From: Planctomycetota bacterium
Lineage (GTDB): Bacteria; Planctomycetota; PUPC01; JACPCR01
NCBI GenBank assembly: GCA_030740295.1
Contig: JASLXP010000951.1
Coordinates: 1-22,630 of the forward strand
Length of the DNA: 22,630 nt
Direction: 5' to 3'
Notes under the pieces: model-generated
Databases searched by the model: none
What the model was told of the DNA's origin: nothing
What the model saw: the letters and a program-made list of their open reading frames with translations, nothing else
Program-made: the position numbers and the translations under genes
Shown here: positions 1 to 8,824 of the stretch, piece by piece
Layout: each line of letters opens with the position of its first letter
Numbering within the stretch: the first letter of the stretch is position 1

Positions 1-1288
1 TCGTATGTCCGAAAATTTCCTGATACAGGGGGATGGTGGTCTTGATTCCTCTGATGTCGAATTCATCCAGTGCGCATTTCATCGCGATAATGCACTCGGC
101 CCGTGTGGGGCGATGGACGATAAGTTTGGCCACCAGTGAATCGTAATACGGGGATACGACCATGCCGCTATAGGAATGGGTATCAATACGCACCCCTCGC
201 CCGCCGGGCTGATACCATTTGGTGATACGGTTCGGGTCGGGCTTGAAATTGTTGTTTGGATCTTCTGCATTGATGCGGCACTCGATCGCCACGCCATTCA
301 ACTGGATATCATCCTGGGTAAAGGCCAACGGATTACCGTTAGCCACCCGGAATTGTTCAAGCACGATGTCTATCCCCGTAACCATCTCGGTGACCGGGTG
401 CTCTACCTGCACGCGGCAGTTCATTTCAATGAAATAGAATTTGCCTTCCTGATCGAGGAGAAACTCGACGGTGCCAGCGTTGGAGTAGTTTGAGGCTTTG
501 GCGATGGCGATGGCCGCCTCGCCCATCTCTTCACGCAGCCTGGGGCCAATGGCGGGTGATGGGGATTCTTCGACGAGCTTCTGATGACGGCGCTGAAGGG
601 TGCAATCACGCTCGCCGAGGTGGACGATGTTGCCGTGCTTGTCAGCGAGGAGCTGGATTTCGATGTGCCGGGCGTCTTCGAGATATTTCTCGATGTAAAT
701 GGTGGAATCCTTGAACGCGGCCTGCGCCTCGGCTCGGGCGATATTGATGCTGTTGATGAGGCTCGGGTCGTTGCGCGCCACCCGCATCCCGCGCCCGCCG
801 CCGCCGGCCGCGGCTTTGATAATGACGGGGAAACCGATTTTATGGGCAAGGGTCAGGGCGTCTGCATCATCGGTCAGCGGCTCATCGTTGCCGGGAAGGA
901 TGCTGACTCCGGCGCTTTGAGCGATCTCTCGGGCCCGTTCCTTATCGCCCAGAAGGGTCATGCTCTCGGGGCTCGGGCCGATGAAATCGATATTGCAGGA
1001 GGCGCAGATCTCGGCGAACTGTGAATTCTCCGCAAGAAATCCATAACCGGGATGGATGGCGTCTACATCGGCCACTTCGGCGGCCGCAATAATGTTGGCG
1101 GTGTTGAGGTAGCTTTCGCCGGCCGGCGGCGGGCCGATGCAGATAGCTTCATCAGCCATGCCCACGTGCGCGGATTCTCTGTCAGCCTCTGAATAAACCG
1201 CAACGGTCTGGACCCCCATCTCTTTGCACGCGCGAATGATGCGGACCGCAATTTCTCCGCGATTAGCGATCAGGATTCGCGATAGCAT
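1..1288 (-). CDS. accC: Acetyl-CoA carboxylase, biotin carboxylase subunit (3' end outside window)
   Basis: Biotin carboxylase carboxylates the biotin on AccB with ATP and bicarbonate, the first half-reaction of malonyl-CoA synthesis, in the cytoplasm. The ATG at 1286-1288 opens with [20 protein letters not shown], the family's classic N terminus. The Gly-rich ATP-grasp loop [12 protein letters not shown] lies at about residues 158-169, and the active-site segment [17 protein letters not shown] follows. In that segment the usual Thr after EMN is Cys, a small deviation. About 429 codons are visible; the family is usually about 445-450 residues, so only the last 20 or so are missing. The gene starts 79 bases after accB on the same strand, as expected for an accBC operon. 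The Shine-Dalgarno sequence is weak. Identification is very secure. Confidence 0.97.
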   Translation of the reverse strand, partial: MLSRILIANRGEIAVRIIRACKEMGVQTVAVYSEADRESAHVGMADEAICIGPPPAGESYLNTANIIAAAEVADVDAIHPGYGFLAENSQFAEICASCNIDFIGPSPESMTLLGDKERAREIAQSAGVSILPGNDEPLTDDADALTLAHKIGFPVIIKAAAGGGGRGMRVARNDPSLINSINIARAEAQAAFKDSTIYIEKYLEDARHIEIQLLADKHGNIVHLGERDCTLQRRHQKLVEESPSPAIGPRLREEMGEAAIAIAKASNYSNAGTVEFLLDQEGKFYFIEMNCRVQVEHPVTEMVTGIDIVLEQFRVANGNPLAFTQDDIQLNGVAIECRINAEDPNNNFKPDPNRITKWYQPGGRGVRIDTHSYSGMVVSPYYDSLVAKLIVHRPTRAECIIAMKCALDEFDIRGIKTTIPLYQEIFGHT

Positions 1289-1367
1289 GGGGGCGGTTTC
1301 TCGGGGTATTTGCCGGAGGGGGAGTTGCCTGCACCGGGTGTCAACCCGTTGGCTCAGGACTATCTAT

Positions 1368-1844
1368 TCAGGATGGATTGATGATGAAGAGGCCCTGGCC
1401 GAATTCGACAGACTGGCCGTTCTCGACAAGGATTTCAACGATGCGGCCCTCGACTTCGGACTTGATTTCGTTCATGACCTTCATGGCCTCGACGATGCAG
1501 AGCACGGTGTCATTATCGACGTCGTCCCCTGCCTCGACGAATGGGTCAGAATCCGGTGATGGTGCCCTATAGAACGTGCCGACCAGCGGCGAAGGGATCT
1601 CTATCAGGCTGCTCTCAGTGGCACTTTCGCTGGTCAGCTCGAGGGCCTGGATGGCCTGGGTATCGGAAGCAACTGCATCGCTCGCGGTGTTCACAATGGT
1701 CGTGGGCGGTGAAGCCACTATGTCTGAGCCTTTCTTGAGGCGAATGCTACTTTCCCCTTCTGTAACTTCGAGCTCCGTGAGATCATTGATGTTCATGAGA
1801 TCAATGAACTTCGCCAGAGCCGATTCCATTTTCTCAATGTCCAT
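1368..1844 (-). CDS. accB: Biotin carboxyl carrier protein of acetyl-CoA carboxylase
   Basis: AccB carries biotin between the biotin carboxylase and carboxyltransferase sites of acetyl-CoA carboxylase in fatty acid synthesis. The 158-residue product has the normal three-part layout: an N-terminal helical region ([18 protein letters not shown]), a flexible Ala/Ser/Thr-rich linker at about 40-80, and a C-terminal biotinyl domain. The biotinylation motif is VEAMKVMNE with the acceptor Lys at about residue 122. The segment [18 protein letters not shown] at about 85-102 matches the 'thumb' typical of AccB, which separates it from generic biotinyl or lipoyl domains. Its ATG at 1842-1844 is preceded by AGGA some 11 bases upstream. 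It lies between the Asp23-like pair and accC, all on the minus strand and probably co-transcribed. Confidence 0.97.
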   Translation of the reverse strand: MDIEKMESALAKFIDLMNINDLTELEVTEGESSIRLKKGSDIVASPPTTIVNTASDAVASDTQAIQALELTSESATESSLIEIPSPLVGTFYRAPSPDSDPFVEAGDDVDNDTVLCIVEAMKVMNEIKSEVEGRIVEILVENGQSVEFGQGLFIINPS

Positions 1845-1937
1845 ACAATCTTGAATCCTGTGTTTTGCTCAGATGAGCATTTGAAGCTCGAAGCAACGAG
1901 GCATTTTAGAATGGGGGCATGGGTAGTCAATCACACA

Positions 1938-2336
1938 TCAACCCTCATCGATGACACCGTCCACGAGCACCTTCAGAGCACCCACTTTGAATCCGGTAAA
2001 CTCCTCCACCTTTGCGCCAAGACGCTCCTTGATCTGTTCCGCCAGATCCGGAATGCTCGTGCCATAGGAGACCATGAGGTGCAGGTCAAGGTCTACTCGG
2101 CCTTCTTCAATTCTTATGACCTTGCTCCAGCTCCGAGGGCAATCGCCCCGATGCAGCACGTCTTCAATTTCCTTCGATCCGAGCCCTTCCACCTGCACAA
2201 CGCCGGGCATATCGACGACCTCTCGGAAGGCCACGGCGGTTATTACGGTATCGGCCACAGTGATGGTACCACCGTCCAGCAGAAGCGGATCGATGATGCT
2301 GGTTACCTGATCCGGGTCATTCGTTTGTTCTTCCAT
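1938..2336 (-). CDS. Asp23/Gls24 family protein, copy 2 of a tandem pair
   Basis: This 132-residue protein resembles the Asp23/Gls24 family (DUF322): a segment starting TITVADTVITAVAFREVVDMPGVVQVEG is followed by VDLDLHLMVSYGTSIPDLAEQIKERL and a C-terminal segment ending LKVLVDGV. That alternation of beta strands and helices is the family signature. Members are linked to cell-envelope homeostasis in Firmicutes, and YqhY-type members often sit beside accB/accC. The biochemical role is unknown. The ATG (2334-2336) overlaps the TAA of the preceding Asp23-like gene by one base (TAATG), which implies translational coupling. The two copies are clearly divergent, so this is an old duplication or a heterodimer pair. 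The gap to accB is 93 bases. Confidence 0.85.
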   Translation of the reverse strand: MEEQTNDPDQVTSIIDPLLLDGGTITVADTVITAVAFREVVDMPGVVQVEGLGSKEIEDVLHRGDCPRSWSKVIRIEEGRVDLDLHLMVSYGTSIPDLAEQIKERLGAKVEEFTGFKVGALKVLVDGVIDEG

Positions 2337-2785
2337 TATCTGAACTCCACTACGTCTTCGCTGACACCTGCATCCGAAGTAATGTCCTGCAGCGCCTGAC
2401 CGGTCCCGATCTCTTTAAGATATAGCCGGTTTACCGTGACATTGATCGCCGTGACCTTGTAGCCGGTCATATGCCTTACGGAGTCTGCGATGCGTTGGCG
2501 CAACTCCAGAATGATCTGGGGAATGCGGAAACCGTACTTGACGCTGATGCTGAGCGTGATGACCACATTCTCACCTTCCATCTCGACCGCGACGCCTTTG
2601 GGCTTGGCCCTGCCGCGCACCACAGACCATACATTCGAAGTGTCTTCCACCCCGATGATACCGTCGATTATGGCGGCCTCACGAAACGCAATGCTGCGGA
2701 TGACGTCCGGTGAAACGGTCAGCATCGCCTCTTCTGCCGGAGGGGTTTCTTCGACGGGTGCTTCTTCTTCCAAGGCTTCTTCCAT
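2336..2785 (-). CDS. Asp23/Gls24 family protein, copy 1 of a tandem pair
   Basis: This is the first gene of the Asp23-Asp23-accB-accC group. An acidic N-terminal stretch rich in Glu and Pro (about 20 residues) precedes an Asp23/Gls24 (DUF322) domain. The domain includes LTVSPDVIRSIAFREAA, a segment with IIGVEDTSNVW, the strand VVITLSISVKYGFRIPQI, a helix ELRQRIADSVRHMTGY and the strand KVTAINVTVNRL. The start is ambiguous. GTG at 2797, ATG at 2791 and ATG at 2785 are all in frame; I chose 2785 because GGA sits 7 bases upstream of it. The C-terminal tail is short and the stop overlaps the next start. Family knowledge points to envelope stress or lipid-linked functions. The link with acetyl-CoA carboxylase here is inferred from position only. 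Confidence 0.85.
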   Translation of the reverse strand: MEEALEEEAPVEETPPAEEAMLTVSPDVIRSIAFREAAIIDGIIGVEDTSNVWSVVRGRAKPKGVAVEMEGENVVITLSISVKYGFRIPQIILELRQRIADSVRHMTGYKVTAINVTVNRLYLKEIGTGQALQDITSDAGVSEDVVEFR

Positions 2786-2823
2786 GTTCATTTCCACTGT
2801 TAACCGGTAAGAAATCAGCGGGG

Positions 2824-2829
2824 ATTATA
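2824..2829 (-). promoter_or_regulatory. Candidate -10 box for the asp23-asp23-accBC group
   Basis: On the minus strand this hexamer reads TATAAT exactly, about 27-40 bases upstream of the possible starts of the first Asp23-like gene. No good -35 box is seen at 16-18 bases spacing (CTTCTG or TTCTGT), so the call rests on the -10 match and its position in the divergent spacer between the minus-strand group and the plus-strand gene at 2980. Confidence 0.35.
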
Positions 2830-2979
2830 ACCAAAGTTCTGTTTTACAGAAGTGAATGTGCCTCAGCAGAAGGTGGACTTTAAGAACCGCCTCGTTCAGG
2901 CCAGAAACGAGCGCAGGTTGACGCTCCTGCCGCCCATCCGTTTAATCCCTGCGCACCCGGATGCTCGAATGAAAGGTAT

Positions 2980-4752
2980 ATGCGGTTCAAATGTGTCAGT
3001 CAGAATTGTGGAAGAATTATTGAAGTAGACCCGGGCCAGCCCGCGCCAAAATTTTGCACTTCATGCGGCTCAAATCTGGCGCAGGAGGGAGCCAGCGAAC
3101 TGAATCTGAAGCAGACCGCAGAGACCGTCGGCGAATCCGGCACTGCTGTCTTCCGGCGGCTGACCGAGATAACTGCCAAGACGGTCGAACAGACAACCAC
3201 TTCCACGCAGAGGCCCAAGAGCATCAATACCGGCATCCTTTCCAGGCTGCCGGTCACCGGCCCACCTGCGGCTGAGCCGGAAGACATCCCGCTGTTTCGC
3301 GTGGTCGCTGCACCACCCGGCTTGCTTCATGATGGCGAGATACCAGCCAGGCAGGAGGACGGTCCAGCGCCCGCGGCCGACGAGGCTCAGGATGCCCAAT
3401 CGGAAGCAGGGCTTTCGGGTTCCGTGGAAGAGGCAGAGGTGGCGCTGGAAGAGGAGTCAGACGACCTTTTCGAGAATCTTGCGGAACCGGCAACTGAGGA
3501 AGAAGAAACGAGCCCGGACGATTGGACCGGAGCTGCTGCTGATGCCGGCGCTGGTCAGGCGGTACAGATCGATGCAAGTGATGACCAGTTTTTTGCCATG
3601 CTTGGGGCGCAACTGCCGGAAAACATCGCCAAGGCAGGAGCTTCGATTTCGGTGCCTTCGTCTCCTGAGCCTCGAGCCGAGGCCACCCCATCCTCTCCCG
3701 AAGTGGACTACGGCAAGGAGCAAGGCGCGGTCGATGATGAGGACGACATACCAGGCGATGAATATCTGGACGAGCCCTCTGCCGAAGCGGCCGATGCCGA
3801 TTCAGAAGCAGCGGCAGAAAGCGAGCACGGGTCGGATTCGGAACTGATGCGGATGCTCCAGGATGATGCGCAAGAGAATCCGGAGAGAACTTCCGAGCCT
3901 TCCTCTGTTTCGGTCAGGACAGATGACAACGAATTTGCCAATGCCGCCGGTCTCCTCGGGACACTTGAGCCCGGGGCCACAGTCGCAGGGGAAGATTTCT
4001 TACACGCATTGCTGGAATCACTCCGTTACGTGTTGCGCGGCAGCGGCGCTCACCTTCTGATTTTCAGCGCTGTGCTCTGGATGGTCACCTTTACCGTGGT
4101 AATGAAAGTCGGCCCGTATGCTGCGGCGCCCCTCATGCTGGCCCAGCTTATCCTCGTTGCCTGCACTGGCCTCACCTCTATCCTTCTTGGATCGAAAGGC
4201 CTGAAGGCAGCGCTGCTGTGGCCCGCCGGGGAAGGCTGGGGGGTGCTCCTCAAATGCCTGCTGAGATTCGTCCCAATTGACCTCTCGCTCGCATGCCTGG
4301 CATTAGTTTCAGGATTTATCGCGAAGGGATACGTCCTGCTCGTGCCAATACTAATGGTGACTTCCAGCATGATCATCTGTCTCGATTCAAAGTGGAACAA
4401 CATCTTCTCTCCCAAACGACATCTGAGACTGCTTACCGCAAATCCACTCGTCATGCTCAAGATGCTCGCGCTGGGTTGTGTTCTGGGCATGCTGTCGCCC
4501 GTGGTCATCGGTATGGTCATCAGCATCTTTACCGGAGGGGCAATGGACTTCTGGATGCTTAAACTCGCCTTCTGGTTCAGCATGTCTGGCCCCATCGGTT
4601 GGATGGCCGGAACTGCCGCAGGCTATGCGATCGGCCTCCTCTACGCTGCACATGCCGGCCAATTTGATGAAGACGCACCGGCGAAAGGATACGAAAATAC
4701 CGTCGCAGCCGGCATGCTTGGCATCTGCCTGCTGCTGAGCTTCGTGTTTTGA
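2980..4752 (+). CDS. Zinc-ribbon, acidic-linker, polytopic membrane protein of unknown function
   Basis: I do not recognise the family. The 590-residue product has three parts. First, an N-terminal zinc ribbon has Cys at residues 5, 10, 26 and 29 (C-x4-C-x15-C-x2-C). Second, a long low-complexity, strongly acidic Ala/Glu/Asp-rich region at about 100-330 looks disordered. Third, a hydrophobic C-terminal region from about 355 to the end has perhaps six to eight membrane segments, for example around LLIFSAVLWMVTFTVVM and LGCVLGMLSPVVIGMVI. The zinc ribbon would be cytoplasmic. The start ATG is preceded by GAAAGG with short spacing. The stop overlaps the TTG start of the next gene by 4 bases, so the two products probably work together, perhaps as a membrane component with a periplasmic TPR partner (inference). 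Confidence 0.85.
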   Translation: MRFKCVSQNCGRIIEVDPGQPAPKFCTSCGSNLAQEGASELNLKQTAETVGESGTAVFRRLTEITAKTVEQTTTSTQRPKSINTGILSRLPVTGPPAAEPEDIPLFRVVAAPPGLLHDGEIPARQEDGPAPAADEAQDAQSEAGLSGSVEEAEVALEEESDDLFENLAEPATEEEETSPDDWTGAAADAGAGQAVQIDASDDQFFAMLGAQLPENIAKAGASISVPSSPEPRAEATPSSPEVDYGKEQGAVDDEDDIPGDEYLDEPSAEAADADSEAAAESEHGSDSELMRMLQDDAQENPERTSEPSSVSVRTDDNEFANAAGLLGTLEPGATVAGEDFLHALLESLRYVLRGSGAHLLIFSAVLWMVTFTVVMKVGPYAAAPLMLAQLILVACTGLTSILLGSKGLKAALLWPAGEGWGVLLKCLLRFVPIDLSLACLALVSGFIAKGYVLLVPILMVTSSMIICLDSKWNNIFSPKRHLRLLTANPLVMLKMLALGCVLGMLSPVVIGMVISIFTGGAMDFWMLKLAFWFSMSGPIGWMAGTAAGYAIGLLYAAHAGQFDEDAPAKGYENTVAAGMLGICLLLSFVF

Positions 4753-6215
4753 TCTCCACAAGTCCTTCCTTGTTTTCATCCGTGATTTCGATCCTTTATC
4801 TCAGCCTGCTGTCGCCCGCCGTCTTCGCTGAAGGCAGCGTTGCCGAGATCTTAACCGAGGGTTACCAGCTCATTTCAAAAGGACGCTCCGCATCCCTCAC
4901 TTTCCAGCGCGCCATTCAAAAGGATAAAACTCTTCCCCGGCATTGGGCCCTGGCGCGTAAGAACGATGTGATCTTTCATCGCATCTGCGGCGAGATGGCT
5001 ATGGCCTACAAATTCGAATCGATGAATGCTGAAGCCCTGCAACTCATCGAAGCAGCCATCTCCGACCGCCCCGAGGACATCACTTACCTGCTGCAGCTTG
5101 GGGACCTGCATTGGGAGGCCAGCAACATGGGCAAGGCATACGAGGCATTCGATAAGGTGCTCGACATCAATCCAAAATCCGCTTCCGGCTGGCATGGCCT
5201 CGCCAGGTGTCTCCAGAACATGCGCAAACCCAAAGAAGCGATTCGGGCTTTTGAACAGGCCATCGAAATCTCGCCGAAAAATCCAAAATATATTCGCGAC
5301 CTTGCACGCCTCCTCGCCCTGCAGGGACAGGATATGAAACGCGCCCTGGAGCTATATCGGCGTGCGGCAAAATTCTCCCCGCACGATACCCAGATCCAAT
5401 GCAGCATCGGCTGGATTCTTTACCGGTCAGGAAAAACCACGGATGCGCTGAAACTTTTCGTGCGGGAGACCCGCAAGAAACACGCGCATCACAGTTGCTG
5501 GTACGGATTGGGCACGGTCCTGGTAAGACTGGCCGGTTCTTCGAATTCCCAGGTCTCTCTGAACCGCCTCAAAGAAGCCGTCCCCCCCCTGAAAAAAGCC
5601 TGCGACCTCGACCCGACCGCTCCCGGTTACGCCAAGGACCTGGGCAACGTGTATTTCCGCCTCAAGCAGTATTCCAAAGCTACCGCGTCTTACCGAAACG
5701 CCCTGGCGACCTCTTTCGATGACGACCCGGTCACCTGGCACAGCCTCGGCCTTAGCCTGGAAGAGCAGAACAGGCTCGATGAAGCTCTGGCCTCCTACAG
5801 AACTGCCGCCACCATCGATCCCTCAGGCGATGCCTTCGCCGACCAGATGCACGTCCTCATCAAGCAGGGCAAATATGAAGAGGCGCTGAAAACTGGACGG
5901 GAGGCAGCCGCTCTCGGAATTTTTGATAAGAAGAAAAAGAAGGCCGGTCTCATCAATCCCAGGTACGTCCACCGCATGATGTCCGAAGCATACAACCGGA
6001 TGAAACTCTACCCGCAGGCCCTCAAAGCCTGTGACGTTGCCGAATCCGTCAGCCGCAAGACAGGCGGCGGCGTTTACCATCTCTGCTACATCCAGCGCGG
6101 CGACGCGCTGGCAGGCCTTGGCAAAATCAAAGATGCCCGCAACGCCTACAAAAAAGCAAGGCGAGGCCCCGAGCCCAAGATTGCCGAGCAGAAGCTGATG
6201 GACCTAGAGGAATGA
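4749..6215 (+). CDS. Exported tetratricopeptide-repeat (TPR) protein
   Basis: The 488-residue product is built almost wholly of TPR-type helical hairpins from about residue 40 to 480. Clear units include AYEAFDKVLDINPKSASGWH, AIRAFEQAIEISPKNPKY, ATASYRNALATSFDDDPVTW and ALASYRTAATIDPSGD, with the canonical A...A...P pattern. The first 27 residues form a hydrophobic leader ending SPAVFA, a plausible signal peptidase I site before EGSVAE. The leader lacks basic residues. No ATG is available nearby. The TTG at 4749 overlaps the upstream stop (TTGA) and gives the complete leader; TTG 4770 or GTG 4782 are alternatives. Such proteins are scaffolds for protein contacts, and no catalytic motif is visible. 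It is translationally coupled to the preceding membrane protein and followed by a strong terminator. Confidence 0.88.
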   Translation: MISTSPSLFSSVISILYLSLLSPAVFAEGSVAEILTEGYQLISKGRSASLTFQRAIQKDKTLPRHWALARKNDVIFHRICGEMAMAYKFESMNAEALQLIEAAISDRPEDITYLLQLGDLHWEASNMGKAYEAFDKVLDINPKSASGWHGLARCLQNMRKPKEAIRAFEQAIEISPKNPKYIRDLARLLALQGQDMKRALELYRRAAKFSPHDTQIQCSIGWILYRSGKTTDALKLFVRETRKKHAHHSCWYGLGTVLVRLAGSSNSQVSLNRLKEAVPPLKKACDLDPTAPGYAKDLGNVYFRLKQYSKATASYRNALATSFDDDPVTWHSLGLSLEEQNRLDEALASYRTAATIDPSGDAFADQMHVLIKQGKYEEALKTGREAAALGIFDKKKKKAGLINPRYVHRMMSEAYNRMKLYPQALKACDVAESVSRKTGGGVYHLCYIQRGDALAGLGKIKDARNAYKKARRGPEPKIAEQKLMDLEE

Positions 6216-6268
6216 TAAGTGATAGGAGACAAGGACCTGCGGCAGCCGGTTGACGCGCACGAGCCCCG

Positions 6269-6301
6269 TTCACCATTCACTCTTACCATTCACCATTCGC
6301 T
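6269..6301. repeat. Short ACCATTC direct repeats
   Basis: Three copies of ACCATTC lie at 6272-6278, 6285-6291 and 6292-6298, the last two in tandem, in the 228-base spacer between the TPR gene and the GreA-like gene. No function can be assigned. The rest of the spacer holds the terminator at 6358-6402. Confidence 0.5.
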
Positions 6302-6357
6302 CCTCTATTGCGAGCCCAAAGGCACCAGCTACAATCCCCGCCCCTTATGGCGAATAG

Positions 6358-6402
6358 ACGATGCTCATGCAGGCAATCCTGCGGGGGCGTCGTTTATTTT
6401 TT
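6358..6402 (+). terminator. Strong rho-independent terminator after the TPR gene
   Basis: A 16-base left arm (6358-6373) pairs with 6378-6393 around a 4-base CAAT loop, with a single A-G mismatch and a few G-T pairs. It is followed at once by a T-rich tract at 6394-6402 (TTATTTTTT). It ends the unit at 2980-6215 and separates it from the GreA-like gene starting at 6444. Confidence 0.87.
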
Positions 6403-6443
6403 GACAAATTGAATCTTGGAACAGGAATGGAGAAACCTCTCGC

Positions 6444-8657
6444 ATGTCAGAACAGGTAACAACACCTCTCGACGCCCTTGAAGATGCCATTAAAGCCAGG
6501 AACCTTGACCTCATCGAAGAGGCGTGGATTGATTTGGCCGCCGGCGGCACACAACATCTCAGCACACTGATTAATCAAACCGACGCGATAGCAAAAGCCA
6601 TCTCGCCGGCCCAGGCATCCCTGCTGCTTCAAATGCTTGCGCCCGACCTGATCGCCGCTGGGAATGTTAAAGAAGCTTTCGACACATTGCAGGCAGCAGC
6701 TTCGCACACTCCTACGGACAGAGACGTCCGGGGGCAGATCATTGAATGTGCCCGACAGCTCCACGAAGGCAGCCCGATGTTGGAGCGTGCCATCGAACTT
6801 TCCAAGATTACCGAATATGTCGATCTGCGGCGGGCATTGGGAATCTTCAACGCGGTCGTTGCCATCCAGGTAGGTAACTATGTTTATCACGAATCGGGAT
6901 GGGGCGTTGGTGAAATCGTCGAAGTGGATGAAGAAGAAGAGGCGATTTTTATCGACTTCAAAGAACGCTCAAACCATCGAATGCTTTTCGCGGCGATGGG
7001 GCAGATGCTGCAAAGCATCGATAGCGAACACTACCTCGTGAAGTTGACCTTTGACCCCGATGATCTCAAGGCCATGGGCAAAAACGATCCGGCCGGGCTC
7101 GTCAAGAAAGTGCTTCAGGATGAGGGCCGCACTTTGAAAGCTCGCCAGGTCAAGTCCAAACTGGTCGGCCCGGTATTCTCCACCGCGGGATGGACCAAAT
7201 TCTGGACCGCAGCCAAAATCCAACTGCGGCGTGACCCGGCCGTCGACCTCGGGCCGGGCAACAACCCCGACATCAAACTGCTGAAAACAGATGTGGCCAC
7301 TTACGAAGACAGCATGGTCCGCAAGCTGCGCGATGCGCGAACCGTAATCAAGAAGGTAGGGATGGTCAGAGACTACCTGGATCACCGCGGGGATGGGGAT
7401 GCCTCAGCGTTCCTGGTACCGGCCTTGTCCGAACTGATGCCAAGGCTGATTTCGGATATTGCCAACAAGGAACGATTCGTCCTGATCATGATGTACCAGG
7501 ATATGCTGAAGGAATTACCGCCGCAGAATGACATGCAGATTCCAACGCCTGTCCTGTTTCTGCAGGGCGTTGAAGATGTCTCGGAGCTCCTCGAGGAAGC
7601 TGAAATTGATGACTATCGCAAGGGGGCCATGCCAGTCATCCAAGAGGCACAGCCGGAAACCTGGCAGGATACCTACCGAGATATTCTCGTCTCAAAATCG
7701 AGCATCCTCTGGGATGCCGCATACAGAGGGCTTGCATCTCAGAAGGACCATGCCCGCATCGATTCAGCGTTCAAAGAGGTCTACCGCGAGCGTGAAGAAA
7801 AGCCTGAAAACTTCGCCTGGTTCTGCAGAAGCGGTGTGCTGGGGCGTATCCCGACCGAAGTCCTCAATCATTCACGAGTCGATTTCCTTGAGTACATGTT
7901 TATCCAGTTGGACAAACTTGGGAGCGAGCGCGGCACCCAGAACCTCGGCACCGAAGCCCGATTGCTGGCGGGAAAAGTACGGCAGATCATCCTCACCGAG
8001 CTCGGCGACAACGTAAAGAAGCTTTTTGAAGAAGCGGGAATTAACCGCACTCGGCAGATTCTCGGCCTGGTCTCGCACAACCGCGGCCTGACCGAAGCCC
8101 AGCGCTTCACCGTGGAGACACTTGCCTACACCGTCTTCCCCAAGCTCGATGTCGCCGAAGAAAAGAAGCCACACGAGGACGAAGACAGCATCTGGGTCAC
8201 GGAAAATGGCCTGTCCAAACGAAGGGGCGAGCTGCATGACCTCCTGCAGGTGGAGTTGCCGCAAGTCGCTCGCGACATTGGCAAGGCAAAGGAATTTGGT
8301 GACCTGAGTGAGAACGCCGAATACACCGCATCCCTCGAGAAACAGGCTCAGCTCGCCGGACGCGCCGAGGCCATGGAAGTGGAGCTCAAGAAGGCGAAGA
8401 TCATCGACTCAGGCGTCATCGCCGATAGCCAGGTTTCCATCGGCACCAGAGTCACTCTGCGCAACGCGGAGCGCGGATTCATGGAGACCTACACCATCCT
8501 CGGCCCGTGGGACGCGGATTCTGAACAGAACATCGTCTCTTACCGGGCAGCACTCGCTCAGGGCCTGATCGGCTGCAAACAGGGCGAGGAAAGAACCATC
8601 GATCTTCCCGACGGCCGCATCACATACCAGGTGATGGCTATTGTTGAGGCAGTGTAA
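6444..8657 (+). CDS. Long GreA/GreB-type transcription elongation factor with large N-terminal extension
   Basis: The C-terminal part of this 737-residue protein is a GreA-type cleavage factor, which rescues backtracked RNA polymerase by entering the secondary channel. Residues about 591-655 form the coiled coil with the hallmark GDLSENAEY at 619-627, so the catalytic acidic pair D620 and E623 is intact. Residues about 657-737 form the FKBP-like domain (GTRVTLRN and DLPDGRITYQVMAI). Ordinary GreA has about 158 residues, so nearly 580 are extra. The extension is mostly helical and contains at about 143-200 a small beta module, YVYHESGWGVGEIVEVDEEE, like CarD/TRCF RNA-polymerase-interaction domains. 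Very long GreA proteins are known from Chlamydiae and other PVC bacteria. The ATG has GGAG 11 bases upstream. It appears monocistronic, between a terminator and a structured spacer. Confidence 0.9.
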   Translation: MSEQVTTPLDALEDAIKARNLDLIEEAWIDLAAGGTQHLSTLINQTDAIAKAISPAQASLLLQMLAPDLIAAGNVKEAFDTLQAAASHTPTDRDVRGQIIECARQLHEGSPMLERAIELSKITEYVDLRRALGIFNAVVAIQVGNYVYHESGWGVGEIVEVDEEEEAIFIDFKERSNHRMLFAAMGQMLQSIDSEHYLVKLTFDPDDLKAMGKNDPAGLVKKVLQDEGRTLKARQVKSKLVGPVFSTAGWTKFWTAAKIQLRRDPAVDLGPGNNPDIKLLKTDVATYEDSMVRKLRDARTVIKKVGMVRDYLDHRGDGDASAFLVPALSELMPRLISDIANKERFVLIMMYQDMLKELPPQNDMQIPTPVLFLQGVEDVSELLEEAEIDDYRKGAMPVIQEAQPETWQDTYRDILVSKSSILWDAAYRGLASQKDHARIDSAFKEVYREREEKPENFAWFCRSGVLGRIPTEVLNHSRVDFLEYMFIQLDKLGSERGTQNLGTEARLLAGKVRQIILTELGDNVKKLFEEAGINRTRQILGLVSHNRGLTEAQRFTVETLAYTVFPKLDVAEEKKPHEDEDSIWVTENGLSKRRGELHDLLQVELPQVARDIGKAKEFGDLSENAEYTASLEKQAQLAGRAEAMEVELKKAKIIDSGVIADSQVSIGTRVTLRNAERGFMETYTILGPWDADSEQNIVSYRAALAQGLIGCKQGEERTIDLPDGRITYQVMAIVEAV

Positions 8658-8726
8658 GATTTCCCTGCGTCCCGAGATTTCGGTCTTTCCGAAGTTCCGT
8701 CATAAGCTCATCTCCAAGGCAGTGGA

Positions 8727-8745
8727 TCGAAGACAGTCTCTTCGA
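8727..8745. other. Perfect 7-bp stem-loop in spacer
   Basis: TCGAAGA (8727-8733) and TCTTCGA (8739-8745) are perfectly complementary around a 5-base loop, between the GreA-like gene and the secreted lyase-like gene. No T tract follows, so it is not a standard intrinsic terminator. It may be a processing or transcript-end structure. The rest of the 167-base spacer shows nothing clear. Confidence 0.4.
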
Positions 8746-8824
8746 AACCGCGCACGCGGGGCAGCATTGGTAATCCGATGAATCTCTGAACCGGGAGATG
8801 CGGTAACAGTTACACGGATTCAAT

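Noticed and set aside
1..1288. accC as the missing ATP-grasp ligase for the graspetide-like gene
   Set aside because: AccC has the ATP-grasp fold, but its sequence and neighbours are those of housekeeping biotin carboxylase, and it lies over 13 kb away. It cannot be the modifying enzyme.
4781..4790. GTG at 4782 as start of the TPR gene
   Set aside because: It would shorten the hydrophobic leader by 11 residues. The TTG at 4749 keeps the whole leader and overlaps the upstream stop.
6401..6429. TTGACA at 6401-6406 as a -35 box for the GreA-like gene
   Set aside because: No -10-like hexamer lies 16-18 bases downstream (GGAATG at 17). The box also overlaps the terminator T tract.
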